From positions 62,001-126,000 of the forward strand of contig NZ_CP011477.1 in NCBI RefSeq assembly GCF_001010805.1: a stretch of 64,000 bases of DNA, written 5' to 3'. Positions 24,790 to 31,793 of this stretch are shown here, one piece after another; position 1 is the first letter of the stretch, and the number at the start of each line of letters is the position of its first letter. Position numbers and translations under genes: made by a program. This DNA is from Spongiibacter sp. IMCC21906. Its GTDB lineage: Bacteria > Pseudomonadota > Gammaproteobacteria > Pseudomonadales > Spongiibacteraceae. The notes beneath the pieces were generated by a model. That model was not told where the DNA came from. It worked only from the letters and a program-made list of their open reading frames with translations, and did not search any database.

Positions 24790-26076
24790 TTAAGGCCGTT
24801 GCCAAGCCGCTAGAGCGGCCTCCTCAGAGGATTTATATCGCAGCAAGGCGTCAAATACACTCAAATTCACATCAACACCCTCCCCTCGTCCTACTCGCAT
24901 CAACTGAATGCAATACCAACCCAATAAACCAAAGGATTCTGCCGTTTTAAAGGTTTTATCATCTACATCCGGCCCTAAAGCATCTCTGGCCATGGCCAAG
25001 CTCCGCTCCATCGTCGGCAGCTCTTGCACTGAATGTAAAATGCCACCGCAATCATCCGGCGCGTAGCAAAACGGGCGACCGACGCCAATCAACTCACAGG
25101 CTCCAGATGACAAGGCGCTGGTCATGCCGTCAACACTGCGTATACCGCCGGTTATCATTAACGGCATGTTCACCAAGGGGCGGATTTTTTCTGCAAATTC
25201 TAAAAAATACGCCTCTCTAGCAACGGTGCTTGCCATTTTCGTGGTGGCAGCTTCTTCTGACTCAGCCCCCACCATCGACATCTGCTCGTAGTTACCACCG
25301 GAGATTTCCAACAAATCGATACCGGCCGCAGACAACCATTGCACCACCTGCATCGATTCGTCTTCGGTAAAGCCACCGCGCTGAAAATCGGCGGAGTTTA
25401 ATTTCACAGAGACAGGAAACGCCCCCCCCAGCGCCGCCCGCGTCGCCTTCACCACCTCAAGCAATAATCTCGCCCGGTTCTCTAAGCTACCGCCATATTC
25501 ATCATTCCGCTGGTTTGCCAAGGGGCTCAAAAAGTTAGATAGCAAATACCCGTGCGCAGCATGAATCTGCACCCCAGAAAACCCCGTCTCTTTTGCCACC
25601 TGAGCGACATGAACAAAGCGACGAATCACATCCTCAATCTCGCTTTTTGTCATGGCCTGTGCCTCGCCACAACCCGCGGCGTCTAAAGGTAACGATATCG
25701 CTGAGGGTGATAGCGGTTTGGCATGAATCCCCGCCGGCGTTTGGCGACCGGGATGGTTTATCTGCATCCAAATATGGCGATGATTTTCCGTGCCGATAGC
25801 CGCCAGTTTTTTTAATTCCTCCAAACCACCATTGGCATCAATCGCAATATTGCCGGGCCGTTCCAAAAAACGCCGATCAATTTGCACATTTCCGGTAATC
25901 ATCAGGCCATAATCATTGGCCGCCCAGCGCTGATACAGCCGGAGTAAATCGTCCGATACTCGGTTACTCGAATCGGCCAAGCCCTCACTCATGGCCGCTT
26001 TAACCAAGCGATTTTTTAACACCGCACCACAAGGAAGGCGCAACGATTGATTTAAAGCCCCGTGACGATCTTGCAT
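24790..26076 (-). CDS. NADH:flavin oxidoreductase, old yellow enzyme family
   Basis: 428 aa, ATG at 26076. The TIM-barrel flavoprotein motifs are clear: LKNRLVKAAMSEGLAD at the N terminus (FMN contact), HIWMQINHPGRQTPAG, GVQIHAAHGYLLSNFLSP with the His pair that binds the substrate carbonyl, and RNDEYGGSLENRARLLLEV. A C-terminal phosphate-binding region includes ELIGVGRPFCYAPDD. Members reduce activated C=C bonds or open catabolic intermediates with NAD(P)H. There is no fused FeS or second domain. It begins 6 bp downstream of the NTF2-like gene, so the two form an operon. Steroid, terpenoid or nitro-compound substrates are possible; nothing here decides. Confidence 0.9.
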   Translation of the reverse strand: MQDRHGALNQSLRLPCGAVLKNRLVKAAMSEGLADSSNRVSDDLLRLYQRWAANDYGLMITGNVQIDRRFLERPGNIAIDANGGLEELKKLAAIGTENHRHIWMQINHPGRQTPAGIHAKPLSPSAISLPLDAAGCGEAQAMTKSEIEDVIRRFVHVAQVAKETGFSGVQIHAAHGYLLSNFLSPLANQRNDEYGGSLENRARLLLEVVKATRAALGGAFPVSVKLNSADFQRGGFTEDESMQVVQWLSAAGIDLLEISGGNYEQMSMVGAESEEAATTKMASTVAREAYFLEFAEKIRPLVNMPLMITGGIRSVDGMTSALSSGACELIGVGRPFCYAPDDCGGILHSVQELPTMERSLAMARDALGPDVDDKTFKTAESFGLLGWYCIQLMRVGRGEGVDVNLSVFDALLRYKSSEEAALAAWQRP

Positions 26077-26081
26077 ATTGG

Positions 26082-26483
26082 CTACCCCTTCAGCACATCG
26101 GCAGTATGCATGGTATCCAGATACTCTTTTACCGCCGTGATTTTGCCGTCCCGCAATTCCACTAAAAAATGATACTCGTTGTTATACACACGACCATTGC
26201 CCAACACGCCGTATGACTCTGCCTCGCAGGCCACTTTATTACCTTCTGCAATCATCCCGCTGGGCGTAATGGCCAGACCATCTTCAGTGCCAGGCACCAG
26301 CTCATTAAGAATTGCCCCCATCTCTGCTTTGCTTTTTAAGCCACACATCGGAAATAACTCCGGCTTGCCACCAATCCACCACGTGGCATCATCGCTCATC
26401 ATATCCAGTGCTTTCTGTACATCTTTACGTTTGAAGTGGGCAAAAAATTCGGCCACTAAAGCCTTATTATTTTCCGTAGACAT
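26082..26483 (-). CDS. NTF2-like/SnoaL-type protein
   Basis: 133 aa from the ATG at 26483 (residues MSTENNKALVAEFFAHFKRK), with a purine-rich AGAGAGAA upstream; the longer frame to 26597 has no good site. The cone-shaped alpha+beta fold of the NTF2 superfamily is indicated by VAEFFAHFKRKDVQKALDMM, then DDATWWIGGKPELFPMCG and the final strands VYNNEYHFLVELRDGKITAV with VKEYLDTMHTADVL. These proteins include ketosteroid isomerase and SnoaL cyclases. Six base pairs separate it from the old yellow enzyme gene, suggesting a shared substrate. The catalytic residues cannot be assigned with confidence. Confidence 0.8.
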   Translation of the reverse strand: MSTENNKALVAEFFAHFKRKDVQKALDMMSDDATWWIGGKPELFPMCGLKSKAEMGAILNELVPGTEDGLAITPSGMIAEGNKVACEAESYGVLGNGRVYNNEYHFLVELRDGKITAVKEYLDTMHTADVLKG

Positions 26484-26621
26484 AATTATTCTCTCTCTTT
26501 GCTTACTGAATTGAGGCAGCAGCCTGTCAGCTGCCCGAAAAACCTTATTGTTTAAAGCACGAACGTAAGATCGCACTCGACACTCTGCGAAGGACACAAT
26601 GCTTGCGCTAAACCTTCCGAG

Positions 26622-26664
26622 CAGCTGGATCCCGGCTCGCTATCGCGTCCGGGATGACGGCAAA
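26622..26664. repeat. single copy of the palindromic repeat
   Basis: One solitary palindrome, AGCTGGATCCCGGCTCGC followed by TATCGCGTCCGGGATGACGG, lies upstream of rlmI. It is the same family as blocks R1-R6 but is not amplified here. Confidence 0.75.
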
Positions 26665-26815
26665 CTGTGTGTATTTTTAGCAACTCGCGCACAAGCCTGC
26701 CATCGGATTTATTCACCGACTGACATCAAATTCGTCCGGGCAATATAACGATGGCTAGCCAGCGGCTAACGCGAAATAATGCGCGCCCACTAAATCGCCC
26801 GCCTCTGGAGTCGCT

Positions 26816-28006
26816 ATGTCACTGCCCATCCTTCGCCTAGCCAAAAACGAAGAACGTCGATTACGCAGTGGCCACCTGTGGATTTACAGCAATGAAGTAG
26901 ACAAGCAGGCCTCACCCCTAAAAAGCTTTCATCCCGGTGAGCAAGTGGTGGTGGAGTCCAGCCAAGGCAAAGTGATGGGCGTGGCTTACATCAATCCACA
27001 ATCCCTTATCTGTGCCCGGCTGCTAAGCCAGAGCAGCAAGCCCTTTAGCAAAAACCAACTCATCGCCCGCATCCGTAGCGCCCTCGCCATGCGCGAGCAA
27101 CTTTTTGCCGAGCCCTGCTATCGCTTGGTTTATGGCGAGAGTGACCTGCTTCCCGGCTTGGTGGTAGACCGCTTTGGCGATCACCTGTCGGTACAGCTCA
27201 ACACCGCAGGCATGGATGCCATGCGAAACATGATCATTGACGCATTAATAATAGTCTTGGCACCCAAATCCATACTGCTTCGTAACGATGCCGGCGTTCG
27301 GCAACTGGAAGGGCTGGAATCTGAAGTCATCACCGCTTTTGGCGAGGTGCCGGAAACCGTCGAACTGATTGAAAACGGCGTGCGGTTTTTAGCCCCTTTG
27401 GCAAGCGGCCAAAAGACCGGCTGGTTTTATGACCAGCGACCCAACCGGGAATGGCTGCGACCACTGGTTCCCAGCAAGCGAGTATTAGACGTGTTCAGTT
27501 ACGTAGGCAGCTTTGGAGTGCAGGCCGCCAGCTTCGGTGCGGCCGAGGTTGTGTGCTCCGACATCTCCGCCAAAGCGCTGGATATGGTGCATGAAAATGC
27601 CACGCTCAATGGCGTTGCCGATAAAGTGTCCAGCATTGAAGGTGATGCCTTTACCGCCATGAAATCCCTGAAAGAAGCCGACGAACGTTTTGATGTGATC
27701 ATCGTTGATCCCCCGGCCTTTATTAAGCGCAAGAAAGATCAAAAAGAAGGCATTCTCGCCTACCGCCGCATCAACGAGCTGGCCATGCGCCTGTTGAATC
27801 CAGATGGCTACTTGATTTCAGCATCGTGCTCCATGCACATGCCCAGAGAAGAACTACTGGAAGTGGTTCGCAGCGCCTCCCGGCATATTGATCGCCATGC
27901 ACAAATATTGGCAGAAGGCATGCAAGGCCCCGATCACCCGGTGCACCCGGCCATCCCCGAAACCCGCTACCTTAAAGCCGTGCTTAGCCGAATTAGTCGT
28001 AGCTAA
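26816..28006 (+). CDS. rlmI: 23S rRNA (cytosine-C5)-methyltransferase RlmI
   Basis: 396 aa, ATG at 26816. The N terminus is a PUA domain (LAKNEERRLRSGHLWIYSNE), the middle an EEHEE-type region (YRLVYGESDLLPGLVVDRFG), and the C-terminal half a Rossmann methyltransferase with KRVLDVFSYVGSFGVQAASF as SAM motif I. FDVIIVDPPAFIKRKKDQKE is motif IV and YLISASCSMHMPREEL carries the catalytic Cys. This is the order and length of RlmI, which methylates C1962 of 23S rRNA. The gene is monocistronic, and an 80-bp hairpin repeat starts 20 bp after its stop. Confidence 0.9.
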   Translation: MSLPILRLAKNEERRLRSGHLWIYSNEVDKQASPLKSFHPGEQVVVESSQGKVMGVAYINPQSLICARLLSQSSKPFSKNQLIARIRSALAMREQLFAEPCYRLVYGESDLLPGLVVDRFGDHLSVQLNTAGMDAMRNMIIDALIIVLAPKSILLRNDAGVRQLEGLESEVITAFGEVPETVELIENGVRFLAPLASGQKTGWFYDQRPNREWLRPLVPSKRVLDVFSYVGSFGVQAASFGAAEVVCSDISAKALDMVHENATLNGVADKVSSIEGDAFTAMKSLKEADERFDVIIVDPPAFIKRKKDQKEGILAYRRINELAMRLLNPDGYLISASCSMHMPREELLEVVRSASRHIDRHAQILAEGMQGPDHPVHPAIPETRYLKAVLSRISRS

Positions 28007-28027
28007 CCCTCACCGCGCCTAAACGTA

Positions 28028-28107
28028 AAAAGGGGACAGATTTATTTTCACGCGGTTTCAAATCCGAAGTGCATCTAAACAAAAATAAATCTGTCCCCTT
28101 TTCTTTT
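28028..28107. repeat. 80-bp hairpin repeat, copy 1
   Basis: The ends are inverted repeats: AAAAGGGGACAGATTTATTTT at the left and its complement at the right, enclosing a conserved core (CACGCGGTTTCAAATCCG, then AAGTGCATCTAAAC). The same element recurs at 28744 and 32712 in the same orientation. This copy ends at the antitoxin stop codon and can fold into a stem of about 20 bp, so it may also act as a terminator between rlmI and the antitoxin gene. Confidence 0.88.
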
Positions 28108-28394
28108 TAGTGAAGTTGAGCGAAGACTTCCGGGTGTTGTTCCGCAATACGAAGAAGAGCCACAGCCGGACCTTGTGGTTCGCGGCGGCCCTGCTCCCAA
28201 TCTTGCAGCGTACGCATACTGACACCCAGCAACCCTGCAAATGCTGATTGCGACATTTTGAGCTTTGAGCGGATCACTTGCGGTGGCGAGGGCTCCGAAA
28301 GCTCTCTGGTTTTTAATTGAACCTTCCCTTTCTTGTACTGCTGAATTTCTCTAATGCCACTTAGGATCTCAGCACCGATATCTCGCTTACTCAT
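28107..28394 (-). CDS. higA: HigA-type antitoxin (HTH protein)
   Basis: 95 aa, ATG at 28394. The C-terminal part is a Cro/C1-type HTH: MSQSAFAGLLGVSMRTLQDW then EQGRREPQGPAVALLRIA. The N-terminal 40 residues (GIREIQQYKKGKVQLKTREL) are of the sort that neutralises the toxin. The toxin gene precedes it and overlaps by 8 bp, the reversed order typical of HigBA. The similarity pattern is that of Vibrio cholerae HigA-2. It should bind and inhibit the toxin and repress the shared promoter. The pair lies between two direct copies of the 80-bp hairpin repeat. Confidence 0.88.
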   Translation of the reverse strand: MSKRDIGAEILSGIREIQQYKKGKVQLKTRELSEPSPPQVIRSKLKMSQSAFAGLLGVSMRTLQDWEQGRREPQGPAVALLRIAEQHPEVFAQLH

Positions 28395-28698
28395 GATCGA
28401 TTGCCTCTGCGATTTGTTTCAAAATATGACCAGGAAGCGTAGACCGCTCCGATTTGCTATAAATCGTAAGCATCCAGATTTCATGATCAGGCTTCTTCCA
28501 ATAGTAGATAACTCTAACGCCACCACTTTTTCCCTTTCCGTCGGGAGCCCAGCGAACCTTCCTTACACCACCAGAGCCCTTGACGATATCGCCAGCATCA
28601 GGCTTTTGCATGAGATAGCTCTGCAATGCTCGATAATTTTCATCCGAAAGGTAATTCGGAAGAAGTTTCGTAAATACGCTGGTTTCGATGAATATCAT
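28387..28698 (-). CDS. higB: HigB/RelE-type mRNA interferase toxin
   Basis: 103 aa, ATG at 28698. The RelE/HigB2 pattern is visible: FIETSVFTKLLPNYLSDENY, GDIVKGSGGVRKVRWA, then GKGKSGGVRVIYYWKK and IWMLTIYSKSERSTLP. The family cleaves mRNA at the ribosome. It is complete and overlaps the antitoxin gene by 8 bp, which allows translational coupling. A promoter should lie in 28699-28743, just before repeat copy 2. Nothing suggests inactivation. Confidence 0.88.
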   Translation of the reverse strand: MIFIETSVFTKLLPNYLSDENYRALQSYLMQKPDAGDIVKGSGGVRKVRWAPDGKGKSGGVRVIYYWKKPDHEIWMLTIYSKSERSTLPGHILKQIAEAIDHE

Positions 28699-28743
28699 AA
28701 CGCCAGATTATACGGCAATGCCGTATTTTGACAAGTACGAGCA

Positions 28744-28823
28744 AAAAGGGGACAAATTTATTTTCACGCGGTTTCAAATCCGAAGTGCATCTAAACAAAA
28801 ATAAATCTGTCCCCTTTTCTTTT
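28744..28823. repeat. 80-bp hairpin repeat, copy 2
   Basis: A direct repeat of the 28028 element, with one visible change in the left arm (GACAAATTT for GACAGATTT). Together the two copies bracket the HigBA genes exactly, with under 50 bp of extra sequence on the toxin side. Confidence 0.88.
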
Positions 28824-28832
28824 CACTAGTCG

Positions 28833-29039
28833 ATGATGCAGTTCCACCCCTGCGTTCGGGTCAGCTTCAGCTCCCCGCAGGGTGAGCGTGTCCTCGCGAC
28901 CATTATGAAATTCAACCGCAAAACCGTAACCGTGGTGACGGACAGCGGGCAACGCTGGAATGTCTCGCCGCACCTGCTCTCGGCGGTCAAGGATGCCGCG
29001 CAGTCGTCTGTGATCGACGGGCGATTAGAAAACGACTGA
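28833..29039 (+). CDS. small protein or C-terminal gene remnant
   Basis: A 68-aa frame starting right after repeat copy 2. It contains ERVLATIMKFNRKTVTVVTD followed by SGQRWNVSPHLLSAVKD, a compact beta-rich module that I have the impression of seeing as the C-terminal part of larger bacterial proteins; I cannot name the family. There is no strong ribosome-binding site, so it may be the truncated end of a gene whose 5' part was lost when the repeat/toxin-antitoxin unit arrived. A small intact gene is the alternative. Confidence 0.4.
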   Translation: MMQFHPCVRVSFSSPQGERVLATIMKFNRKTVTVVTDSGQRWNVSPHLLSAVKDAAQSSVIDGRLEND

Positions 29040-29391
29040 GCGCAAGGATGGGGTTTATTGAGCGCTTACGAAAAGATCGCCGGCAACAGCAGGTAAAACG
29101 TGATAGCGCAGCGTAACTTTTTTGGCTATTCTCAGTTCAATCACATCCCGCTCATCGCTCATCAATGTGAGTTTTGATACCGACGACTTAAATGGAAATA
29201 GGTCCTGCTGATATGGATGCCAAAGTATTTTGCCGTGGTTCTTCTTGCCGATTCTTTATTCTGGCCAGCTTTGCCAGCCGTGAACCTTTCACGAAGCACC
29301 TGGTGCTTCAAGCCTGCTTCAGGCAATCTATTGATTTCATAGCTAATTTTCCGGAATTTCTGATGCGGGCGAAAATTAACGTGAATTCACG
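29040..29391. other. stretch with no convincing gene at the left edge of the cassette array
   Basis: About 350 bp without a supported gene. A 67-codon frame at 29192-29395 has no recognisable protein character. No integrase gene or clear attI site was found here. The sequence turns AT-rich towards 29340-29400, directly before the first cassette. It may contain the cassette promoter, but I cannot point to specific hexamers. Confidence 0.5.
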
Positions 29392-29437
29392 CTAATAATT
29401 ATTATGAGGCCGAAGGCCTCATTAACAGGCTGTTATG
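29392..29437 (+). other. possible short attC site (left end of array)
   Basis: A perfect 8-bp hairpin ATGAGGCC-GA-GGCCTCAT is followed by AACAGGCTGTTATGT, which resembles an R' core (GTTATGT). The left R'' partner is poor, so this is the weakest of the five sites. It sits immediately before the first cassette gene. Confidence 0.4.
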
Positions 29438-29450
29438 TGTAGGAGGCATC

Positions 29451-29762
29451 GTGGCATCTAAGGAAGAAAAAAGACGACGCGCCGCATTAGTTCAAGCGAT
29501 CGTGGCCGAGGACACGAAAAAGGCAATTGAAGAAATGCCGATATCGCTTGTTCACCTTGGCCAGCTCTTTGATCATTTAGATGAGCAGGTAGAGAATGGC
29601 TGTGATCATACGCCAAGAATCACAACAGCTTTTTTAACAAGCAACAATCTAAGCCATGACAGCATATTGCCTTGGCTACAAGAGCAAGGTGGATTTTGTG
29701 ACTGTGAAATACTGGCAAACGTAGAAGAGATCTGGGAAAGTGAAATTAGCAAAAACACATAA
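29451..29762 (+). CDS. cassette gene 1: DUF2695-like protein
   Basis: 103 aa beginning with GTG at 29451, with AGGAGG six bases before it. The N terminus is a Lys/Arg-rich helix (KEEKRRRAALVQAIVAED). The C-terminal part has LPWLQEQGGFCDCEILANVE, the Cys-x-Cys signature of DUF2695. The family's function is unknown. The stop codon overlaps the start of the following attC site, as in compact cassettes. There is no signal peptide. Confidence 0.75.
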   Translation: MASKEEKRRRAALVQAIVAEDTKKAIEEMPISLVHLGQLFDHLDEQVENGCDHTPRITTAFLTSNNLSHDSILPWLQEQGGFCDCEILANVEEIWESEISKNT

Positions 29763-29846
29763 CAAGTTTGTCAACGAGCGCACTTCGTGCTGGACCGCTA
29801 AAAGCGCTGCTTCGCAGCAACGCGGCCCGTTACAAAGGCGTTAACT
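29759..29846 (+). other. attC-like recombination site
   Basis: It starts ATAACAAGTTTGTC at the stop of cassette gene 1 and ends ACAAAGGCGTTAACT before cassette gene 2. Internal short inverted repeats (GCGCACTTCGTGC and GCTGCTTCGCAGC) are stem-loop forming. The outer AAC...GTT arms fit R''/R' cores (AACAAGT and GTTAACT). Confidence 0.7.
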
Positions 29847-29850
29847 GTAA

Positions 29851-30180
29851 ATGAGCGCCAACGATCTTCGCAGAAGTATCATAGATTGGATAAAGCTGAT
29901 CTCTTCAGAAGTGGATCAGATAGCATTCGAGCGTGATGCGGCTGGGGAAATGGCGGGAGACGAACTAATTGAGGTATGGTTAGGGAACTACCATCCTGAG
30001 ACGTTTCTTCACCAAAGGGCATTTTCTGCGACTGAGACTGAAGCCATGAACGTGCTGCATGAAAAACTATATATATCTGCACCTGAACTTCCCACTAAGC
30101 TTTCTGAATTGCAAAAAACCAAAGAGTGGCAAGAGCTTGTACAAATTGCAAAGGACATTATATCGGAATGCGGATGGTAA
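29851..30180 (+). CDS. cassette gene 2: hypothetical protein
   Basis: 109 aa, ATG at 29851, only five bases after the attC core, so it has almost no leader. The protein is acidic, soluble and probably all-helical (SIIDWIKLISSEVDQIAFER, VWLGNYHPETFLHQRAF, then WQELVQIAKDIISECGW). I recognise no family. The size and acidity would suit an immunity-type or small adaptor protein, but that is speculation. It is followed after five bases by a long attC site. Confidence 0.65.
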   Translation: MSANDLRRSIIDWIKLISSEVDQIAFERDAAGEMAGDELIEVWLGNYHPETFLHQRAFSATETEAMNVLHEKLYISAPELPTKLSELQKTKEWQELVQIAKDIISECGW

Positions 30181-30184
30181 AATA

Positions 30185-30318
30185 GTTAACAAGCGCAGTT
30201 ACCGCTGAAAAGCGCGGCGGGACAGCCAAAACTCCGCGCCTTTTTGTGCATTCGGCTTCGCTCAGTGTCGCACAAAAACGCGCTCCATTTTGGCTGCCCC
30301 TGGCGTAGGGCGTTATGC
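30185..30318 (+). other. attC-like recombination site, long form
   Basis: It starts GTTAACAAGCGCAGT and ends GGCGTAGGGCGTTATGC, about 134 bp, the size of the large Vibrio-type sites. A strong internal inverted repeat pairs ACAGCCAAAA with TTTTGGCTG, and a second pairs TTTTTGTGC with GCACAAAAA, giving the extended hairpin expected of a folded bottom strand. Confidence 0.8.
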
Positions 30319-30333
30319 CTTTAGGAGAGCTGA

Positions 30334-30807
30334 GTGTCTTTAACTTGGAATGATCTTACCGTCAACTTTGAACATTTAGATCGCACTAAATTGATCGAAG
30401 ATTGGCAATGGCTTGTGGGTTCATCCCTCCCAATTTTGATAACCTCAGTTGGAGATGCATTCCTTCAAAGCGGGGATGGTGAAATCTACTGGCTTATTAC
30501 TGGCAACGCAGAACTCGAAAAAGTCGCCGACTCTTACGAAGAGTTTCAAGGCAAGCTAAATGACAATGAGCTTATTCATGAATGGTTTTTGGTTCCTGTT
30601 GTCTCTCAACTCAAAGAGCAAGGTGTTCAACTTGAGCAAGGGAAGCTATACGGTTTCAAGCAGTTACCTGTTTTGGGTGGTAAATACGAACCAGAAAACT
30701 TTGAACTAACAGATATAGAGGTTCATTTTACTATATCAGGCCAAATAAATTTTAAAATAAAAGAACTGCCCGATGGCACTAAAATCAATTTTGAAATCAC
30801 AGAGTAA
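30334..30807 (+). CDS. cassette gene 3: T6SS immunity protein Tdi1-like (DUF1851)
   Basis: 157 aa starting with GTG at 30334 after TAGGAGAG. The C-terminal two thirds have the pattern of the Tdi1 C-terminal (DUF1851) domain: GDAFLQSGDGEIYWLIT, then LYGFKQLPVLGGKYEPENFE and VHFTISGQINFKIKELPDGT. Agrobacterium Tdi1 neutralises a type VI secretion DNase effector. Here there is no effector gene or secretion locus nearby, so it would be an orphan immunity gene carried by a cassette, giving protection against neighbours. The assignment to a family is fairly firm; the function is inference. Confidence 0.8.
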   Translation: MSLTWNDLTVNFEHLDRTKLIEDWQWLVGSSLPILITSVGDAFLQSGDGEIYWLITGNAELEKVADSYEEFQGKLNDNELIHEWFLVPVVSQLKEQGVQLEQGKLYGFKQLPVLGGKYEPENFELTDIEVHFTISGQINFKIKELPDGTKINFEITE

Positions 30808-30810
30808 AGG

Positions 30811-30920
30811 CATAACAAACAGCTCAAACCGACCTCCACTGCGTTGCTCGTTTTGTGCTTTTTCGCTACGCTCGCACAAAACAATCAACTCCGTTCCGGC
30901 GGCTTAGATGGGCGTTATGA
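30811..30920 (+). other. attC-like recombination site
   Basis: It starts CATAACAAACAGCTC and ends GGCTTAGATGGGCGTTATGA, about 110 bp. The inner pair TTTTGTGC/GCACAAAA forms a stem around a CTTTTTCGCTACGCTC loop, and this stem sequence is shared with the preceding site. The ATG of the next gene lies inside the terminal GTTATG core. Confidence 0.78.
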
Positions 30921-31237
30921 GTAAAGTAGAAATGACAAGAATTATTACAGCCGGACTTATTGTAGGCTGCATCTTTGCGTTTATGATCAGCTATATTGAG
31001 GTGCTAACCCTATCGAATTTTTTCGGCTGGCTGGCATTTTCCATAGCTACTGGAGCAATCGCATTCTTTGCAATATTTTCACCTTATGGCGTTCGTTCGC
31101 ACACAACAGTATTTGGACACAGACAAAAATATCGTCATCCTGTCTCAAAGATACCGGGTAAAATTGCAGGTCCAATTCTGATAGCGGTAGTTGTTTGTTG
31201 TGCGGTAAGTTTTGGCTTTTACATCTATGACAAGTAA
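30917..31237 (+). CDS. cassette gene 4: small polytopic membrane protein
   Basis: 106 aa from the ATG at 30917, which is part of the attC core; an ATG nine bases earlier at 30908 is in frame but belongs to the attC arm. Three membrane helices are predicted: IITAGLIVGCIFAFMISYIE, FFGWLAFSIATGAIAFFAIF and GPILIAVVVCCAVSFGFYIY. A basic, His-rich loop lies between helices 2 and 3. The family is unknown. Since the start codon coincides with the recombination core, translation probably depends on coupling to the upstream cassette or on the folded attC RNA. Confidence 0.7.
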   Translation: MSKVEMTRIITAGLIVGCIFAFMISYIEVLTLSNFFGWLAFSIATGAIAFFAIFSPYGVRSHTTVFGHRQKYRHPVSKIPGKIAGPILIAVVVCCAVSFGFYIYDK

Positions 31238-31239
31238 TA

Positions 31240-31318
31240 CTCATAACCAGGCGCAGCACTACACAGCCTTCGGCTGTCGGATGCTCGCAAGCTCCCACCG
31301 GTGAACGCGGCGTTACGT
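31240..31318 (+). other. attC-like recombination site
   Basis: It starts CTCATAACCAGGCGC right after the stop of cassette gene 4 and ends GTGAACGCGGCGTTACGT. The inner hairpin ACAGCCTTCGGCTGT is perfect. It is about 79 bp, the short class of site. Confidence 0.7.
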
Positions 31319-31367
31319 GCACTCTGTGAAATTAACCTTGATCGTATAATCTATAGAGGGATTACTT

Positions 31368-31793
31368 ATGCAAACTAAAGCGAGTTGTCTGTGCGGATCC
31401 GTTAAGTTCGAGATTGAGCTATCAAACCCAGAGCCAGAAATTGCTGCATGTCATTGTAGTATGTGCCGAAAGTGGCTTGGTGGGCCAATGTTGGCAATGG
31501 ATAGTGGCATGCTAAAGAACGTGTCGGGTGAATCTTTTATTTCTCGATATTCATCTTCGGAGTGGGCAAAGAGGGGGTTCTGTAAGAAGTGTGGTACTAA
31601 TCTGTTTTACTACTTAATACCCGCAGAACAATATCATTTTCCTGTAGGTTTATTCGATAGCGAAATACAATTTAAATTCAGTCATCAGATTTTTATTGAC
31701 GAAAAGCCAGATTTCTATACTTTCGCTAATGAGACTCAAAATATGACTGGTGCCGAGGTGTTTGCCCACTTTAAAAATGAGAACAACACATAA
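31368..31793 (+). CDS. cassette gene 5: GFA-family (glutathione-dependent formaldehyde-activating-like) protein
   Basis: 141 aa, ATG at 31368. The zinc-binding cysteines of the GFA fold are all present: CLCGSVKFEIE at the N terminus, ACHCSMCRKWLGGPML, and GFCKKCGTNLFYYL. The family is named for formaldehyde activation by glutathione, but most members have unknown substrates. It is the last gene of the array. Its stop codon is directly followed by the 3' end of a group IIC intron, so the expected attC site after it is interrupted. A fragment of a second GFA gene lies about 800 bp downstream. Confidence 0.85.
   Translation: MQTKASCLCGSVKFEIELSNPEPEIAACHCSMCRKWLGGPMLAMDSGMLKNVSGESFISRYSSSEWAKRGFCKKCGTNLFYYLIPAEQYHFPVGLFDSEIQFKFSHQIFIDEKPDFYTFANETQNMTGAEVFAHFKNENNT

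Larger units (their letters stand above)
29392..31793 (+). mobile_element. integron-type gene cassette array without integrase (CALIN-like)
   Basis: Five small genes, all on the plus strand, are separated by non-coding spacers of 80-135 bp. Each spacer starts with a TAACAA- or ATAACC-type motif at or just after the stop codon and ends with a GCGTTA- or GGCGTTAT-type motif just before the next gene. This is the arrangement of attC sites in integron cassettes. The genes are short, unrelated, AT-richer than their surroundings and mostly of unknown function, as is usual for cassettes. No intI gene is visible in the window, so this is best described as a cluster of attC sites lacking integrase, or the distal part of a longer array. 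The right end is interrupted by a decayed group IIC intron. Confidence 0.75.

Noticed and set aside
29192-29395. 67-codon frame before the cassette array, considered as a gene or integrase fragment
   Set aside because: It shows no tyrosine-recombinase motif and no recognisable protein signature.
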